From the NCBI GenBank assembly GCA_000697665.1, contig KL197718.1, positions 689,099-753,098 of the forward strand: 64,000 nucleotides of DNA, in the 5' to 3' direction. The notes beneath the pieces were generated by a model that saw only the letters and a list, made by a program, of their open reading frames with translations, did not search any database and had not been told where the DNA came from. The translations under genes and the position numbers were made by a program. This DNA comes from Jaapia argillacea MUCL 33604. Its lineage: Eukaryota > Basidiomycota > Agaricomycetes > Jaapiales > Jaapiaceae. This document shows positions 10,169-24,000 of this stretch, one piece after another (the stretch's first letter is position 1; every line of letters starts with the position of its first letter).

Positions 10169-13100
10169 TCAGGCCCCATACACATCCATGAGCACCTCTG
10201 CGATTCCCGAATTGGGGTGTAGAATCGAAAAGTGAGTCCCCTCAAGGCTGTACACCTCCACAGTATCTGTAAACTTATCCAAATCAAACGCTTCCGATGC
10301 GCCTTCTGAATAGCTCTGGCTCCCAACACCATCGGTCCCCTTGATCAACACGGTCCGACTGGTAGGCCAAGGCTTCTCATAGGTCGTGCGGTCTGCACTG
10401 TTGATATAGCGTTCGTAGGCAATCGTGGCTCGGACACCGAGGAGGACGTGAGCCGTGTAGGCAGAACAGAACCGACGAATCCAGGCAGGGCCGGAGTCGC
10501 CTTCGGTGAAGTGTTTCTTGAACTGGGTGTGCAGATCGCCTGCACCCTCAAGGGCGTCAGAATTGACCATGTCCTCGACGATTTCCAAGATCTACGATGA
10601 GATAAGCTTGGGTATGGAATTCAGACGAGAAATGGGGCGTACATCTCCTCGAATGGAACCAGAGGCAATGTTGGCGAGAGTGTAGGCCTTGAATTTGGGT
10701 CTTTGGAATAGCGTTGGTGCACCGTCAAGCATGACGATCGACTCGACCGTCTCGCCCTGATCCTGAAGGATCATTGCCATGTCAAGGGCCAGTGCCGTTC
10801 CTATCGAGCAACCATCAATTCGACTGCTTCGAACAATGGCAAGGGAATGAGAAAGGGACCGACCGAAACTGAACCCAGCTAGACGATAAGGACCCTCCGG
10901 CTGCTTCTCCCTAATCTTCTGAGTATAAAATTCAGAAAGACGACGAAGTGTGCCCGAGATGGGTGCCTCCACAGTATCTTGCACTCCATATACGGGGAAA
11001 GGTAGCAGTTCGGCCATCTTTTGTAGGACAAGTACACCACCTCCGGCTCCGTGCATAATAAACACCGGCTTGCCTTCCGTGACTCGGTTGAGGCGGATAA
11101 CAGTGTTTCCGAGATCTTCTTGGAGCATGTCATTGGAGGACATGGGACCACCTTCGGTGACTTCCTTTAAGCTGGATGTAGATGCACTGTTGGCTTGCTC
11201 CTCGCGTATGACCTCGAGGCGACCAACTAAATGAGCCGGTACAGCGTCAGCGTTGATTCGAGTGAGCGACATAGAAGGTGCGTACCAGTCATGTTTCCTC
11301 CAAGCAGCTGCAGCTGGGTCACGTTAAGGTCAAAGTGGGCCTTGAGAATACCCGAAAGTCGAACTGAGGTCAAGGAATCCAGGCCATAACTCGACAGGGG
11401 AACATTGTCTTCAACGTCATTGATCTCGAGGGACAAAACCATGGCACAAGCAGCCTTGATTGTCTGCTCCGCAGCGCCCTTATCTGCGCCTTCGTTGGTT
11501 TCCTTGACCAACAAGTGTCGAAGGAGGGAGAGATGGTAGCTAGGAACACCGACTATCGAAGGGTTGTGAGATGGTGAACAAACAGGGTGATGGGAGTGGA
11601 CTCACTCTCGATGGTCTTCTTCCAGTTTGTGGGAGGAATGTACAAGGAGATTGGGTTGGCAGTACCGATTGACCAAATCGCCTCGACACAGTGGTGAGCG
11701 AGTTGGTATCCAGTCATACCCAATGCCTTATACTTGTCCAGCGCCGCATTCCTGGAGTTACCCTTAGGCATGCTTCGCACGAACACACCACCATCGGTCT
11801 TCAAATGAAAATCAGAGACCGCTTGTATAATAGCATAGAAGGGGCGCGTACTAAAGGAGGAACAGTGATAGTCGTTGCATTTGGTATCTTCGCCGCGATG
11901 GCCTCCATCCAAGTCTGGGCGCTAGTGATCAGAACAGACGATCAGCGAGGCAGATCATGGTTAGCAAATAGAATGTCACATACGCTGCGTAATTTGCTTG
12001 ACCAGGAGAACCTAAAGTTGATGCCATACTGGACGTAAGGACGATGAAGTCGACGGTTTCAGGATCTACAGCTTGTAGAAGGACCTGGAAGCCTCGAACT
12101 TTGACATCGTACACTAGCGATACACATAAGCACGGGAATGATAACGATGATCGTCAGCACTCACCCATCTCCCAGTCATTTGATGTCGTCATACTTGTGA
12201 ACTGCATGAAGCTGAATCAGACGTAATCCTGTCCAAAGATACCATGCAATCATACCAAAGCATCATTCAGACGAACTGCGACGTGGAAGATACCGCCGAC
12301 ACAGGGTAAGGACTCAAAAAGCGTCTTGGTTCCCTTGACATCGAGACAGTCGAGTGCAACAAGGTCGATCTTGACGCCAGGGACAGAGCGCAGGGCCACC
12401 AGAACCTTCTTCTCACGGATCAATCGACCGTCTTCGAAACCCTAAGAGGCAAGCATGAGCGGAGGAAGCGTACCACACATTAACCGACGCTTACCTTTTC
12501 GCCAGACCGCGAAGTGAGCACGATGTGTCTCGCTCCCAATTCGACTAGAAGTCGTGCAATAGCAACTCCCAGTCCTCCGATACCGCCAATCACAACATAG
12601 GCCTTGCGGGGATCAAACGCCTGGGTACCAGGGCGAATTCCACCCTTGAAAACAGGAACGTCGGGACTTTGAGTTTCAAAGTCGACGAGGAGACACCTAT
12701 CGGGTGCGGTCTCGGCGATCGCGTCCTCCAACCGATCCCCGTGATGTAATGTGACGACGGTATTTCGTGGAGCCAGCTGTGCCATGAGTTTTGATGGAAC
12801 GTTGGCTAGACACTCTCGAAGGCACATATCAGTCGCAAGGTGGTCGTATGACACCGAAATGAATCGCTGGGAGAACTTGAGATTGACCGGAGGTGTCACA
12901 TCTTCCGACCCAATGCAAACAATCGTGCCACGGGGATGGAGCAACGAGGCTGTCTCGCGCAGGATGTCATGAGTCGCATCGAACACGAATGCGTACCGGA
13001 AGCCCCCACGAGCTTGCTTTCGGAACGACAAAGACCATCCAGATACATTGTCTGAACGGACGGGGGCATCGTTTTTCCCAGACTGCGTAAATGATTTATC

Positions 13101-16100
13101 GAATGCTGGGTCGTCGAGAGTGACGCGAATTGACAAAGATTTATGAATCAGGGCACGGTAAACGGCGAATGAAGCAGGGGAGCCTTGACCAGCGTGAAGA
13201 AGAACTGCAGTTTCGGGAGGATGAGGGGGTTGAACGACATCGTTGACCAGGCTGGCCAACGTCAAGCGGCCCACCAAGGCAGCCGAAGAGAGCAAACTCC
13301 ACCGTTTCGGCAAGGCTGCAACACATCTGGCAGGACAAATAATGACATTTCCTTTGGGGGAAGGTGCCAGGCCGAAAACTCTGGAGTGAAATGTCAGACT
13401 ACTATGGTATAACGATGGGTAGTGGAAAGCATAGAGATTCACCTTGCGCCTAAGACATACTCAGAGTTATCAACCCCCGGGCCAGTGCCAACGATGACCC
13501 CCGAAAATTCAGAGCAGTTGGGGAACGTGGGCGATGCTGAAATGACAGACACCGCAACCTCAACATCATCAGCTCCGAGATGAGGAGGGAAACCTCGCCA
13601 CACGTTGATCCGCTGATCGTCGAGATCGAAATACAAGACATTGGCCTCTGCATTTTCAGTGACTGAAGGAGACGGAGCGGCAACGATCCGAGCCACTTGG
13701 ACGGAGCCATCTTCCTCTACTTTAACTTCAGCATCAATCCACGGGAGCGGCCTCAGTCGGGACTGGATGAAATCGTTCTGACGCAGTGACGACCAAGACG
13801 GTGGGAATAGGATAAGGAAGATTTTGAAGAGACTGAACTCGTGTCGCAACGACCGAGCGAGGCCGACGAGCGTGGCATTTTCAACTTCTGTAGTTGTATG
13901 AAGCCATATGGTATGCGAGAGGTTGGAGTCAAGGCCAGAGAAGAGGGAGACGAGTCGGAGTTCGTCTCCGCACACGAAGTGGATGATGAATGTCGTGGGA
14001 CCAGGTGGCGTCGGCAACTCTTGGCCAGCTGCCACTTCGGTCAAGGCGGCGATGATTTCTCCAGAAGCCAAAGGCGTGGGGGTGCGGGGTGGTGTAATTA
14101 CTGAAAGAGGTATCCCATCAACCTTCAAGACAGGGGTAGGCTGGACTTCGGGGGGTGTTCCTGGTTCACTATCACTGCAAAGGGAGAGGCTGCTTGGAGA
14201 CGATGAGCCACTTATTGGAAGGGAGGTTAGAGGGTCGGATGGGTTGTTGCGCTTTTGAGAGATGAACATCAGATGATCAACAACGTTGACACGGTTTTTT
14301 GCAACCCAGAAAGCGGTGGAAAAGTTGCACTCGGCAAGGACGTCCTGCCAGTCACTTCGATCTAATGTGCAGTGGGCGGCCGAGTGGCGTTCGTCCAAGA
14401 CACCGAACCATTCTCGGAAGCCACCAAATATCCCTGCGAAACGGATAAGGAGAGAGAAAATATCTGATTGAAGTTACTTACAATCCATCCCTGCAGATGA
14501 AGGCTCCGTGAGAAAAGACTGGAGCGGTGTGAAAGAATTACTTACAGACGCTACCGTGGCTATTAGAAGTGAACGCACTTCCGTCCAATTCCACAACAGC
14601 AAGGTACCCTCCAGGTACGAGAAGGTGGCGCAAGGTCGTCAATGTGTCGGTAATAGATGGGGTAGCGTGGATCACATCGAAGGCTGTGACGATGTCGAAG
14701 CTAGCAGGGTCCAGATTCTGATCGGCGAGGGGAACGGTGAGGTCGAGAGCCATGGGCGTCACCGTCATCCAAGGCGTATGTGCAGAGGCCTCTTGGGCCA
14801 AGGATATCGAGATATCCGTACAGACGTAGTCGACGTATACGCCTGTCAGACCAGCATCTACGAGTTCCTGACCCAAGAGGGCAGTCAGTCGACCAGTGCC
14901 AGCTCCGACCTCAAGCACGCGAATCACGCGTTTCCCACAAGCGGCAACGCGACGAACAAGGGCAACGAACTCGGATGCAACCTTCTCAAACACGGGGCCG
15001 CGGAATGGGCAATATTCGTAGATTCGGGACATAATGTCGTCTGTGAATAATAAATCCACCGTGGCCGTTGAGCTAGAACAGATTTCTGTATGGCTGATTA
15101 TGAGCAGATTGCAAATACCGTTAGAGATGGGGATGATTGACCTGCTTGACCCTTCCCAACGCGCTCCGAAAGTTCAAATAGAACGGAATACTTCTCCTTA
15201 AGTTGGGCAGGTACCTGAAGCCCGGCAGGCGGTCCTTCGGGGATTTTGGACGCTTGAGAACGGCACCATTGGAGATAGCGCTGACGGTCAGGGGTTGAAA
15301 CAGTAAAGTCGTGAGGCAACCGAGTCATCAGGTCTTGAGTGTAGCTGATGGCGAGTCGATCCAGAGTTTGCAAGAGTAATACCTCTTCAGACTTCGCAGA
15401 GACTCCATCCAACGACAAACCAACAAGACTAGTATCTTCAGGTACCACATATGGCTGCCATTCCATGGTAAAGCGATTCTTCGGCCATGGGGCACCTTGT
15501 TGTACTCGCTCAAACCTCAGACCTGGCAAACAGTGAGCAAATCATGGAATAATGGGGAGGAACCGACACACCTTCAATCGAGAATAAAACATCACCATTT
15601 TCAGCCAACAGGTATGCGTCAAGGACCCATGAATCAGGAGTCCATTCCGTCATCCTGGCGAAGACGGGGAACTCTTCTGGGAAGTTCAGGGGTAATGTAC
15701 TTCCATCATTACGGAATGCACGTTCGAGACTGTGGGGAAGTAAGAAATCTCGCTGGGCATCGCCGACATTGATCTTCTCATGCTGAAGATTCCAAACAAT
15801 GGCAGACTGAAGGCAAGCATCTACGATTGAAAAATCAGAGGGGAAAAGAGGAGGGCCAGCTAAAATACATACCAAGGATGGCAGGGTGTAAGTGATAGTC
15901 AGTTTGGTTCAAACCAGTAGATCCTTTGATCCAGCACAGAGCTTCTGTCTCGTTCGCAACCGCTCGATTGATGCGCATGAACCTGTAGCTCCAGGTGTCA
16001 GTTCATATCCGGTGAATGGGAAGCTGGACTGACTCAGGGCCAAACTGGGCGAATCCACTGATATCGTCGTATAGTTCATCACGTGTATGAGAATAAGGAC

Positions 16101-19100
16101 AACGCTCCATCACAGCTTCCACGTCGACGTGAGCAAGGCTTCGGGAACCGAGCTCGGGAATGCCATAGCCAAGTTTGCCCCAGGCATGTTGCACATCAAA
16201 CGCGGGAGCGCTGCTTGTCCAGGCCAAGTCACCTTGCATGGTTTCCAATCCGGTCGAGGATCTGATGGTGGCAAAGTGGCCATCCTTCTTCACCTCGATG
16301 GTGACAGCGGGGAATGAAGGATCCAGCATACATGCTGCCTCGAAGTGACAATCCCAGACCATAGTGACACCTGGGAATTCAAGTAACATTTCGATATAGG
16401 CTGCGGCTGGAATGATGTTGCTGTGGTCGATCACCTGGGAAAAAATGACTATGAGACGGATGGTTGGTGGAGGAGACAATTAACCTACGTGATGTCCCAT
16501 CCATTCTTCGGGCAACTGAGCACTGACACGTAACCTTTCGCTGTTCAAGGGGCGATGGCGAGGCAACTGCTTCATAACATGAGTTGGAACATTGGGAGCG
16601 AAAGGTCGGAACTTTTTCTGGAACGGATATGCTGGACCCTGCAATCTGGTTGGAGGGCATCCATTCAACTTAGCGAAATTAATCTGAGAATGAAAATCAG
16701 CAAAAGGGTCTCGTGACCTATGATCTTACGAACCGCATTGACACCACATAGCAGCAGCTGACCGAGAGATTCCAATAGAGTATTAACTTCAGTAGGCGGC
16801 TTGACCCCGGGCTTGAGGTGACGGGCAGATGGAGGACGTTTACTCCCAGCAACAACCTCGCTCGCCCCCAAGGTGCGCAGATACTGGGGGGAAGTTGTCA
16901 GGCATGTAAACAATTGTTCGTATTGTGTGGAACTCACGGCTGAAAGAACGGGATGTGGAGCAACTTCAATAAACGTGGAAGCCTCCCCATATTTATGAAC
17001 CATTGCAGAGATGGCAGGGGAGAACTTGACTGGTCGACGAAGATTTTCCCAGAGATAGTCAATAGTATACTCCTGGTTGACGAATGACCCGGTCACGGTT
17101 GACATAGTTGGAATGACAGGAACGTGAGGGCCGGGGTGTTGAGCAAAGATTTCTGCCAATTCCGCACGATATGGGATCTCGCAAGGATCCACGTATGGAC
17201 TGTGGACAGCGGTGCTGACCCGCAACTTTGTGGCTTTGACACCGTCAACCCAATTTTCGACGAAATTCGTGAGTTCGTTTACCAAGCTGCAGAGTTTTGG
17301 TCAGTGATATTGTAGCGTGGATCCAATGACGAGTTACTCACTTTTCGGGGCCAGACACACCGATATCCGTCGGGCTGTTGTAGGCAGCGATGTGTAGGGC
17401 ATCGCCAGGTTTGATGATTGTCTCCGAAGCTATGTCGATGGCGGCCTCAATATGATCCTGGACTGTCTGTGCATCTGCTCCAGAGAGGGCGACCATGGTT
17501 CCTCCGATAGAATCAACGATCTTCAGAGCACGACCACGAGCAATAGCAATCTTGATTGCCATCTGAAGATCAAGATATTAGCATGGAGCGGAATACACCA
17601 GAGGTAAGAAAACTCACTTCGCGAGGCATGGCGCCTGAAGCATATAAAACTGCTGTCTCTCCGATGGAATGACCGACAACAGCAGTGGGTTTCATACCAA
17701 GGGAGACAAGCAAGTCATAAAGAGCGATTTGGAAATATGCAATCCCAATGGAAATCACGTCAGCAGGCCACAGGAGCATAGTTTGGAGGGGTCGGCCCTG
17801 AGGAGGGTCGGACATGAACAACCCAGTTTCCTCTAAGAAGGACACTCCAGTATAATCACGGTGGACAGCGTCGGACGCCAAGATGCTCTCCCTGAACACA
17901 GTGTAACGATTGAATAATTCTGCGAAGATCGACACGAAATCAGGTGCTGCTCAGAATGATTGTGAATCATCGAGACTTACCTCGTCCCATGGCCCAGTGC
18001 TGAGGCCCTTGCCCCGAGAAACAGAAGATGAGGGGAGGAGGCCTCTTCGCAACGACAGCGGAATCTGGGAATTTCGCTTCCTCGATGGAGTCAGCGACGG
18101 CGAAACTCCTGAAGGGTGCCTGGCGTGCGCGAGAAGAGAGGTGCTCTGACAAGGCCTCAGGAGCTTCGCTTGCGTATTCGGAGCGGTAAGTGTTGATCAA
18201 GCTATTCACAGCCTTGGGTGACCATCCACCAACTGCGAAAAGGAAAGGTCCCTCTCGAGCAGAGCCATTATCGTAATCGGGAAGGGTGGGGCGCTTCTCA
18301 TGAGAGCGAAGAACAGTATGCCCACATGAACCTGAGGAAGTTGAGGATTAGCACAAACAAATCAGAACTTGTTTTTTCACTGACCTCCGAAACCGAAACT
18401 CGACACTGACACAATAGCACCCAATTCAGGTCGAGCGGGAATCAGCTTCTCGGTGGTGACTGGGACGCGGAGGTTGTATTCCTCGAAGTTAATCTTGGGG
18501 GAAGGCTTCTCGAAGTAGCCGTTGGGAAGGATGGCACCTTGCTCCAACATCATGACAGCCTAAAAGTTGCGTCAAATTATGATGTGCTGTTTATGGGTCT
18601 TAACAAGGAACCAACCTTGACAAGCGAGCTCATGTAAGCTCCCCTGGATCAGTCGTCAGCAACGTATTTTAAAACTTAAAACGAAACAGACAAACATTTC
18701 ACCGTGTCCAATATTGCTCTTCACACTCCCGATAACTATCTCTCTCCCATCCCTCCCCTCACTAAACACCGATCCAGCAGCGTTGGCCTCCAAAGAATCA
18801 CCGACAGTGGTACCAGTCCCATGAAGCTCAACAAAGTCAGCCATATAAGGCGCTAACTTCGCATCAGCATAAGCATTCCGAATAGCTTGGATCTGCGCCT
18901 CAGGGCTGGGAGTAGTGATGGATCCCATGAGCGAACCACAAGATGTAAGAGCAGTGCCAACGAGGACCGCATGGATATGGTCTCGATCCGCAATGGCGAG
19001 GTCGTGCCTTTTGATAATAACCGCCGATACTAAGGATACGGTCAGAAAAGGTTTTCAGGAAAGAATAGCGAAGTGATACTCACTGACGTCACCACGGGCG

Positions 19101-20092
19101 TAGCCATTGGCACTTTCGTCGAAAGACTTTGAAATACCATCGGGACTGAGAACTCCAAGTTGACTGAAACTGGAAGTCTCCAAAGGTCCGAGAATTAAGT
19201 TGACACCGGCGACGACCGCTTGGTCACATTCGCCGTTCCTGACGGCTTGTGCAGCCAAATGCATCGCAGTAAGCGATGAAGAACAAGCTAAAAATCCCCC
19301 AAAAATCATCAGCAAAAATCCCGCAGAACCAAAAGATCTCAACGCAATAATACTTACCAGTATCAACGGGGAGCGAAGGGCCCATCATGTCAAACACGAA
19401 TGACACCCTGTTGGCAGTGATCGATAATGACGTGCCCGTCATATAATACTCTCGGCACTCGGTAATATCGAGTTCACACGTAGCTCCTCCACCTGCACAA
19501 CCGACGTATACACCGGTGGTGGTGCCGCGGAAATCGACGCCAGAGCGCTGGAGAGCATTGAAAGCTTGATGAAGGACGTTTGCTTGAGTTATGGCGATTT
19601 GAGCAGCCTAAGAAGAACGAAGAAAAATAAGCATCCGAAGTAATGATTTCGGTAGAGGGGGCATTTACCTCGGCGGCAGCAACACCAAACTCCTGGACAT
19701 CAGTCATACATATATCCGGGATGAAACCTCCCTTAGTCTACAATATAAAAGCAACCATCCGGTTGAGTTCCAATAAACAGGATGTGAAAGAGAAGTTATA
19801 CGAACGGTACAGATTTGACCGGGGCCAGTGCCATAGTAAGCATCAGCGTTCCAGCGCTCCGTGGGCACCCTGATAGAGCCGTTACCGCGTTTGGTGAGGA
19901 ATTCAAAGAATTCGACGGTGTCGAGGCCATGGTCGGCGTCCTCTCCTCCCGGAGCGGATATGGACATCCCTATAGGACGGCGGTGAGCGGGGACGATACG
20001 ACATAAAGAAGTCACTCACCGACGATCGCCAAGGCGCGAGGGTCGGGATTGGTATACGAAGGAGGGGGAGCAGGCTTTGAGAGTATTGCCAT
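10169..20092 (-). CDS. Reducing iterative polyketide synthase (KS-AT-DH-MT-ER*-KR-ACP-TE)
   Basis: The gene has more than 20 short introns and encodes roughly 2,800 residues from the ATG at 20092. Domains run from high to low coordinates. KS, about 20.06-18.4 kb: start AIVGMSISAPGG, then active-site DTACSSSL split by an intron, HGTGT and SNIGHGE. AT, about 18.05-16.67 kb: GHSIGE and TAVHSPYVDP. DH, about 16.6-15.5 kb: WMGHHVIDHSNIIPAAAYIE and DACLQ. C-methyltransferase, about 15.5-14.1 kb: SAM motif VLEVGAGTGRLT. An ER-like medium-chain reductase fold, about 13.9-12.66 kb, with VFGLAPSPKG but a degraded cofactor loop. KR, about 12.65-11.6 kb: GGIGGLG, then LTSSMAS and NYAAY. ACP, 11.51-11.29 kb: GLDSL. 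TE, about 11.25-10.17 kb: GFSFG, MLDGAP and a C-terminal EGTHFSIL His. KR and DH look active while ER does not, so the likely product is a conjugated, partly methylated chain released by the TE. Exon borders are approximate. Confidence 0.93.
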
Positions 20093-22012
20093 TGTGAATC
20101 GCCTAAGAGTGGGGTGGCGAGGATTGGATAGAGGTGAGATGGTCCACGAGAGGCTCAAATTCTATGAAAGAAGTAGGCGCTCGGTGGTGACTTTGACGAT
20201 AAAGAAGCCCTCATATAAGTACATGTCTCGGGGGTGGGAATGCGAAGCAAAGTTGTGGTTGGCCTCCGCCTGCGAGGTGAATTCGGGCAGAATGAAGGAG
20301 GCAGAGGTGATGCGAAGAACGGCGCATGGTGTTTCAGGTACGAGGGACGGGAATCTGATGCTGATTCTGATGATCTTCATCAAGAAATCGTGAACGCGAG
20401 GGAATTCAACGACGCACTAGCTCGGAAATGAGACAACGGAGCCGAGGCGGAAGTCCGGTCCACACTTTCACGTTGAGATTTGGCCATTGCTAGAGGATCG
20501 CTGTATTTTCGGTGCAACGGCAAGGATCAGTTGTGAGAAATGAAACGAAAGATGTTGGCAAATGTTCGATATCTTCACATCTACTAAGCATATGGACATC
20601 ACTCACAAAAGCAAAGTCTGAAGGCCCTCCGGTCGGGATCTGAGGAGAAGTTGCGAACCACCGCTGTCACGCGCTGTCACAGACCATCACATTCAACCAC
20701 ACTCCGACAAAGTGCGACGCCGTGTAGCACCCCACAAAACGATCCTTCAAAGGCAGCCGCTGTCGCCAGTGTACGAGATCACCAACTCTTCAGAAAAGAG
20801 TATCCCAGCAACCCAAAAATGGAGCGAAACCCTTGATTTCTGTTTCATTGCGAGGGGGAGGGGTGGAAATACAGAACTCGCACAGCCAGCTCAGGCATCT
20901 GCGTACACACGCCTCGGTTCGAGGTACGAAGTCTAACAGGGGCCGAACGGTCCCTTATCATGCTGAGTACCGAGATCAGAAGTAGTCGACACCTTCGGAT
21001 CGATCGAGGGTACTCACATCTTCGCTCAACGAGGCTCAATCAATGTTCATGTTTGATGATCATGATATCTATATTTGTGTCCCGGTGCGAGGTAACCATG
21101 ACCTTAAATGCCGTGGCAGATACATTGAAGCCTGGAGTGCCAGTGTGAGTATAGACGAGACAAAATAAATTTTGGAGACCTTTTGGGGACTTTTCCTGTA
21201 CATGCTATCGGTGTTCCTCGGAGGGCCCACTTCAGTCAACCACAAAGCTCTGAAGGTCCCAGGGACACACCCAGCTCGTGAGCGTACCGAATCCAAAAGA
21301 CACGATTGGAGACGAGCTCTGTTCGCGCCACGTGGCTGCACGATGTAGCCGATCTGAAGCTAGGGACACCAAGTGATTGCCTCGTACAACCGGCAATCTT
21401 GTCTATTCTTGCTCGAAAAGTTGAGAATACACAAACTGACCGGCAGGTTGCATGTATCGACTACTGCGGTACTCTCGGGAGGAAATGAGCCGAGATTCTC
21501 CCAAATGAGGGGCGGCCGTTCAAGATGAAGCAAGTTAACGCAACAAGACGGTATGAGGCGGATGTAGAGCTTGATGTTGTGGATCGGGGGATTGTCGCTT
21601 GCGAGCATATGGCGACGAAGGAATAAAGTTGATGGAACCATGATGGTGAGAATGAACGAGGTGACGGATGCGAGGAAGCGAGGAACGGAGCCTATCTTTG
21701 GCGCGGTTTTGGGGTCCTGCATGGCCATCAGTGATCTACATCCCAACGCTTCTTTTTTCACCTCCATCGTTACAATGTTCCTGGGGCCTTGTTCCTTCAC
21801 TGGCAGCACCAGTGAGAAATACTACGAACGTTCCACACGGCAATGAACATATCCAAACTCTGGTGTCTCACGATGCTGCTAGAGTCGACATCATCTGGAC
21901 CTCGCCTTCAAGTTGAGGCTCATCTTGAAAGTACTAGTACCGATAGGAAAGCCTCGATCACGGTCCGCGCAGCCCTAAGTCCCTTGCTCCAGCATTCACC
22001 GTCACCAGAGGA
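20093..22012. promoter_or_regulatory. Divergent intergenic region between synthase and oxygenase
   Basis: About 1.9 kb separates the synthase start (minus) from the oxygenase start (plus), so both could share control sequences. The longest internal frame (minus, 21360-21809) is hydrophobic in part but has no recognisable domain and no convincing exon partners. I see no obvious palindromic operator that I would name. Confidence 0.45.
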
Positions 22013-23790
22013 ATGCGTCTCCGCTTAATGTCTTCCTTGACCTCCAAACCTCTCCAAGCTTCAGGTTGCGCAATCGGTTTCGAAAATGCCGTCGAGCAAC
22101 TTGAGCCCATCGCTCTCCGTGTCAAAGGCGAAATTCCTCCATGGCTCCGAGGGAACCTCTATCGTACGGGACCTGGTACATTCAGGGTCCCATCTACCGC
22201 CTCTCCCACAGGCTCAGTCGACCTAACACACTGGTTCGATGGCTTGGGCATGACACATCGTTTCGAAATCACCACGTCTGGTAGTGTCATGTACAGGAAC
22301 CACTCGACTGCAGATGGGCTAAGGAAACGTATTGAGAAATCAGGGGTAGTCCCCGGTGTCACTTTTGGAGATCAGGATCCCTGTGAAACCATCTTCTCCA
22401 AATTCTTTACCATGTTCAGACCCAAGGTCGAGACACCTCCAAAACCTATCGAAGGCGCTCCCGACGATGTCAATATTCAAGTCACCCTCACTCCCGATAT
22501 GCCGGGCTTTGCATCACATCATTCCATCCCCTCATCTGCAACCAAAGCCACCCCTCGCTACCTTGTAGCCAAGAGCGACAATGACACCCTCCAAATCCTG
22601 GATCCCGAGACTCTCAAACCTCTTCACGCGACCACTTACGCTGAACTCGACCCGAGGCTTGATGGCCAGATCAGCGCAGCCCACTCTTGTCGCGACAAAA
22701 CTACCGACGAGTTCTACAACTTCTCTCTAAAGATGGGTGGAAGGCCTGTATACAAGGTCTTCAGAGTTAGACCCAACGCATCTTCTGAGAAGGGCTTCGA
22801 CGTCGATGTGTTGGCTGAGATCAACGACGCTCCTGCCGCTTATCTTCACTCGTTTGTGATGACGGAAAAATACGTCGTACTCTGTGTTTGGCAAGCCGAC
22901 TTCAAGTAGTAAGTTCCGTCTCCTCCTATTGTATCTCATCCGAACCTAACGGAGACACCATCAGTTTCGGAGCAACAATCCCTCTAAACCGCAACATCGC
23001 GTCCTCACTCGAAAAGAAATGGAACCCAAACCGTTCCACCCTCTTCTACGTCATCGACCGCCACTCCGGTGGCCTCGTCTCCAAATTCAAATCCGCACCA
23101 TTTTTCTGCTTCCACGCTATAAACGCCTATGACTCGGGCTCCGACGACATCACGATTGATCTCTCTGTATACGACGATCACTCAGTCATTGACCTTTTGT
23201 ACCTCGAGAATTTGAGGAACCTCTCAGCTGAGAAACCTATGAAAATGGGGAGGGCTAGGAGGTTCGTTTTGGAAAAGGTGTCCACTCCGGGTGGGAAGGG
23301 CTCGAGAGAGGCTACGATCTCATTCACTCTACCTCAGAGCTCGAGTGTCGAGCTCCCCACAGTTCATCCAGCGCTGTATCACAAACCCTATCGTTTCGCG
23401 TACGTCTCTTTTCCTCAGGTTACCCATGGATGATCGCCTCACAGACACTCTATTTGATATAGCTATGGGATGAACAAGCTCGACCCAAAGACCCATCACA
23501 CCTTCGCAGATCGTCTAATCAAACTCGACATGTCCCAACCCGAATCCGAGCCGAGGACTTGGAGCGTGCCAGGATACACGCCTGGCGAGCCCATATTTGT
23601 CCCCCGTCCAGGGACCACCTCGTTGGGGGATGCAGAGGATGACGGTGTGGTGCTGAGCTTGGTGTTGGATGGAGAGACACAGAAGAGTATGCTTGTTGTG
23701 TTGGACGCGAAGGAGATGAAGGAGGTCGCTAGGGCGGAGATGGAGACGCATTTCCCGTTCGCGTTTCATGGGGTGTTTACGCCCAATTGA
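22013..23790 (+). CDS. Carotenoid-cleavage-type dioxygenase (RPE65/CCD family)
   Basis: Three exons join cleanly: 22013-22908, 22965-23399 and 23463-23790, about 552 residues. Introns are 22909-22964 (GTAAGT/CAG) and 23400-23462 (GTACGT/TAG). The family N-terminus is clear (EIPPWLRGNLYRTGPGTF). The four Fe(II)-binding His of the seven-bladed propeller are all present: ISAAHSC, YLHSF, FCFHAIN and PFAFHGVF. Conserved acidic second-shell regions also look intact, so the enzyme is probably active. Family members use O2 to cleave double bonds of carotenoids, apocarotenoids or stilbenes. The substrate cannot be read from sequence. A second in-frame Met (22028) is an alternative start. It is divergent from the polyketide synthase and convergent with the MFS gene 210 bp downstream, which hints that its substrate may be the synthase's polyene. 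Confidence 0.93.
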
Positions 23791-24000
23791 AGGAATATCC
23801 TCGTACATTTGTACCACCAGGTCAAGTTCGAGATTATGCAGTCCCGTTTTCTGATTACACCCAGACTCGAAGTTTGTTACATGTTATATAGTCAGACGAA
23901 TGCTTTGGACATGACTTGGCGTCAAATCAACTCAAAGCTGGGACATATTACTTGGCAATACATACAACAAGTATCCATCCCAAACCCTACCAGCCAATTA

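Noticed and set aside
13841-14258. Open plus-strand frames antisense to the synthase
   Set aside because: They lie opposite coding exons of the PKS, have no domain and follow from its codon composition.
21360-21809. Minus-strand frame between PKS and CCD as an extra cluster gene
   Set aside because: No motif or family resemblance and no plausible exon partners. Kept as intergenic.
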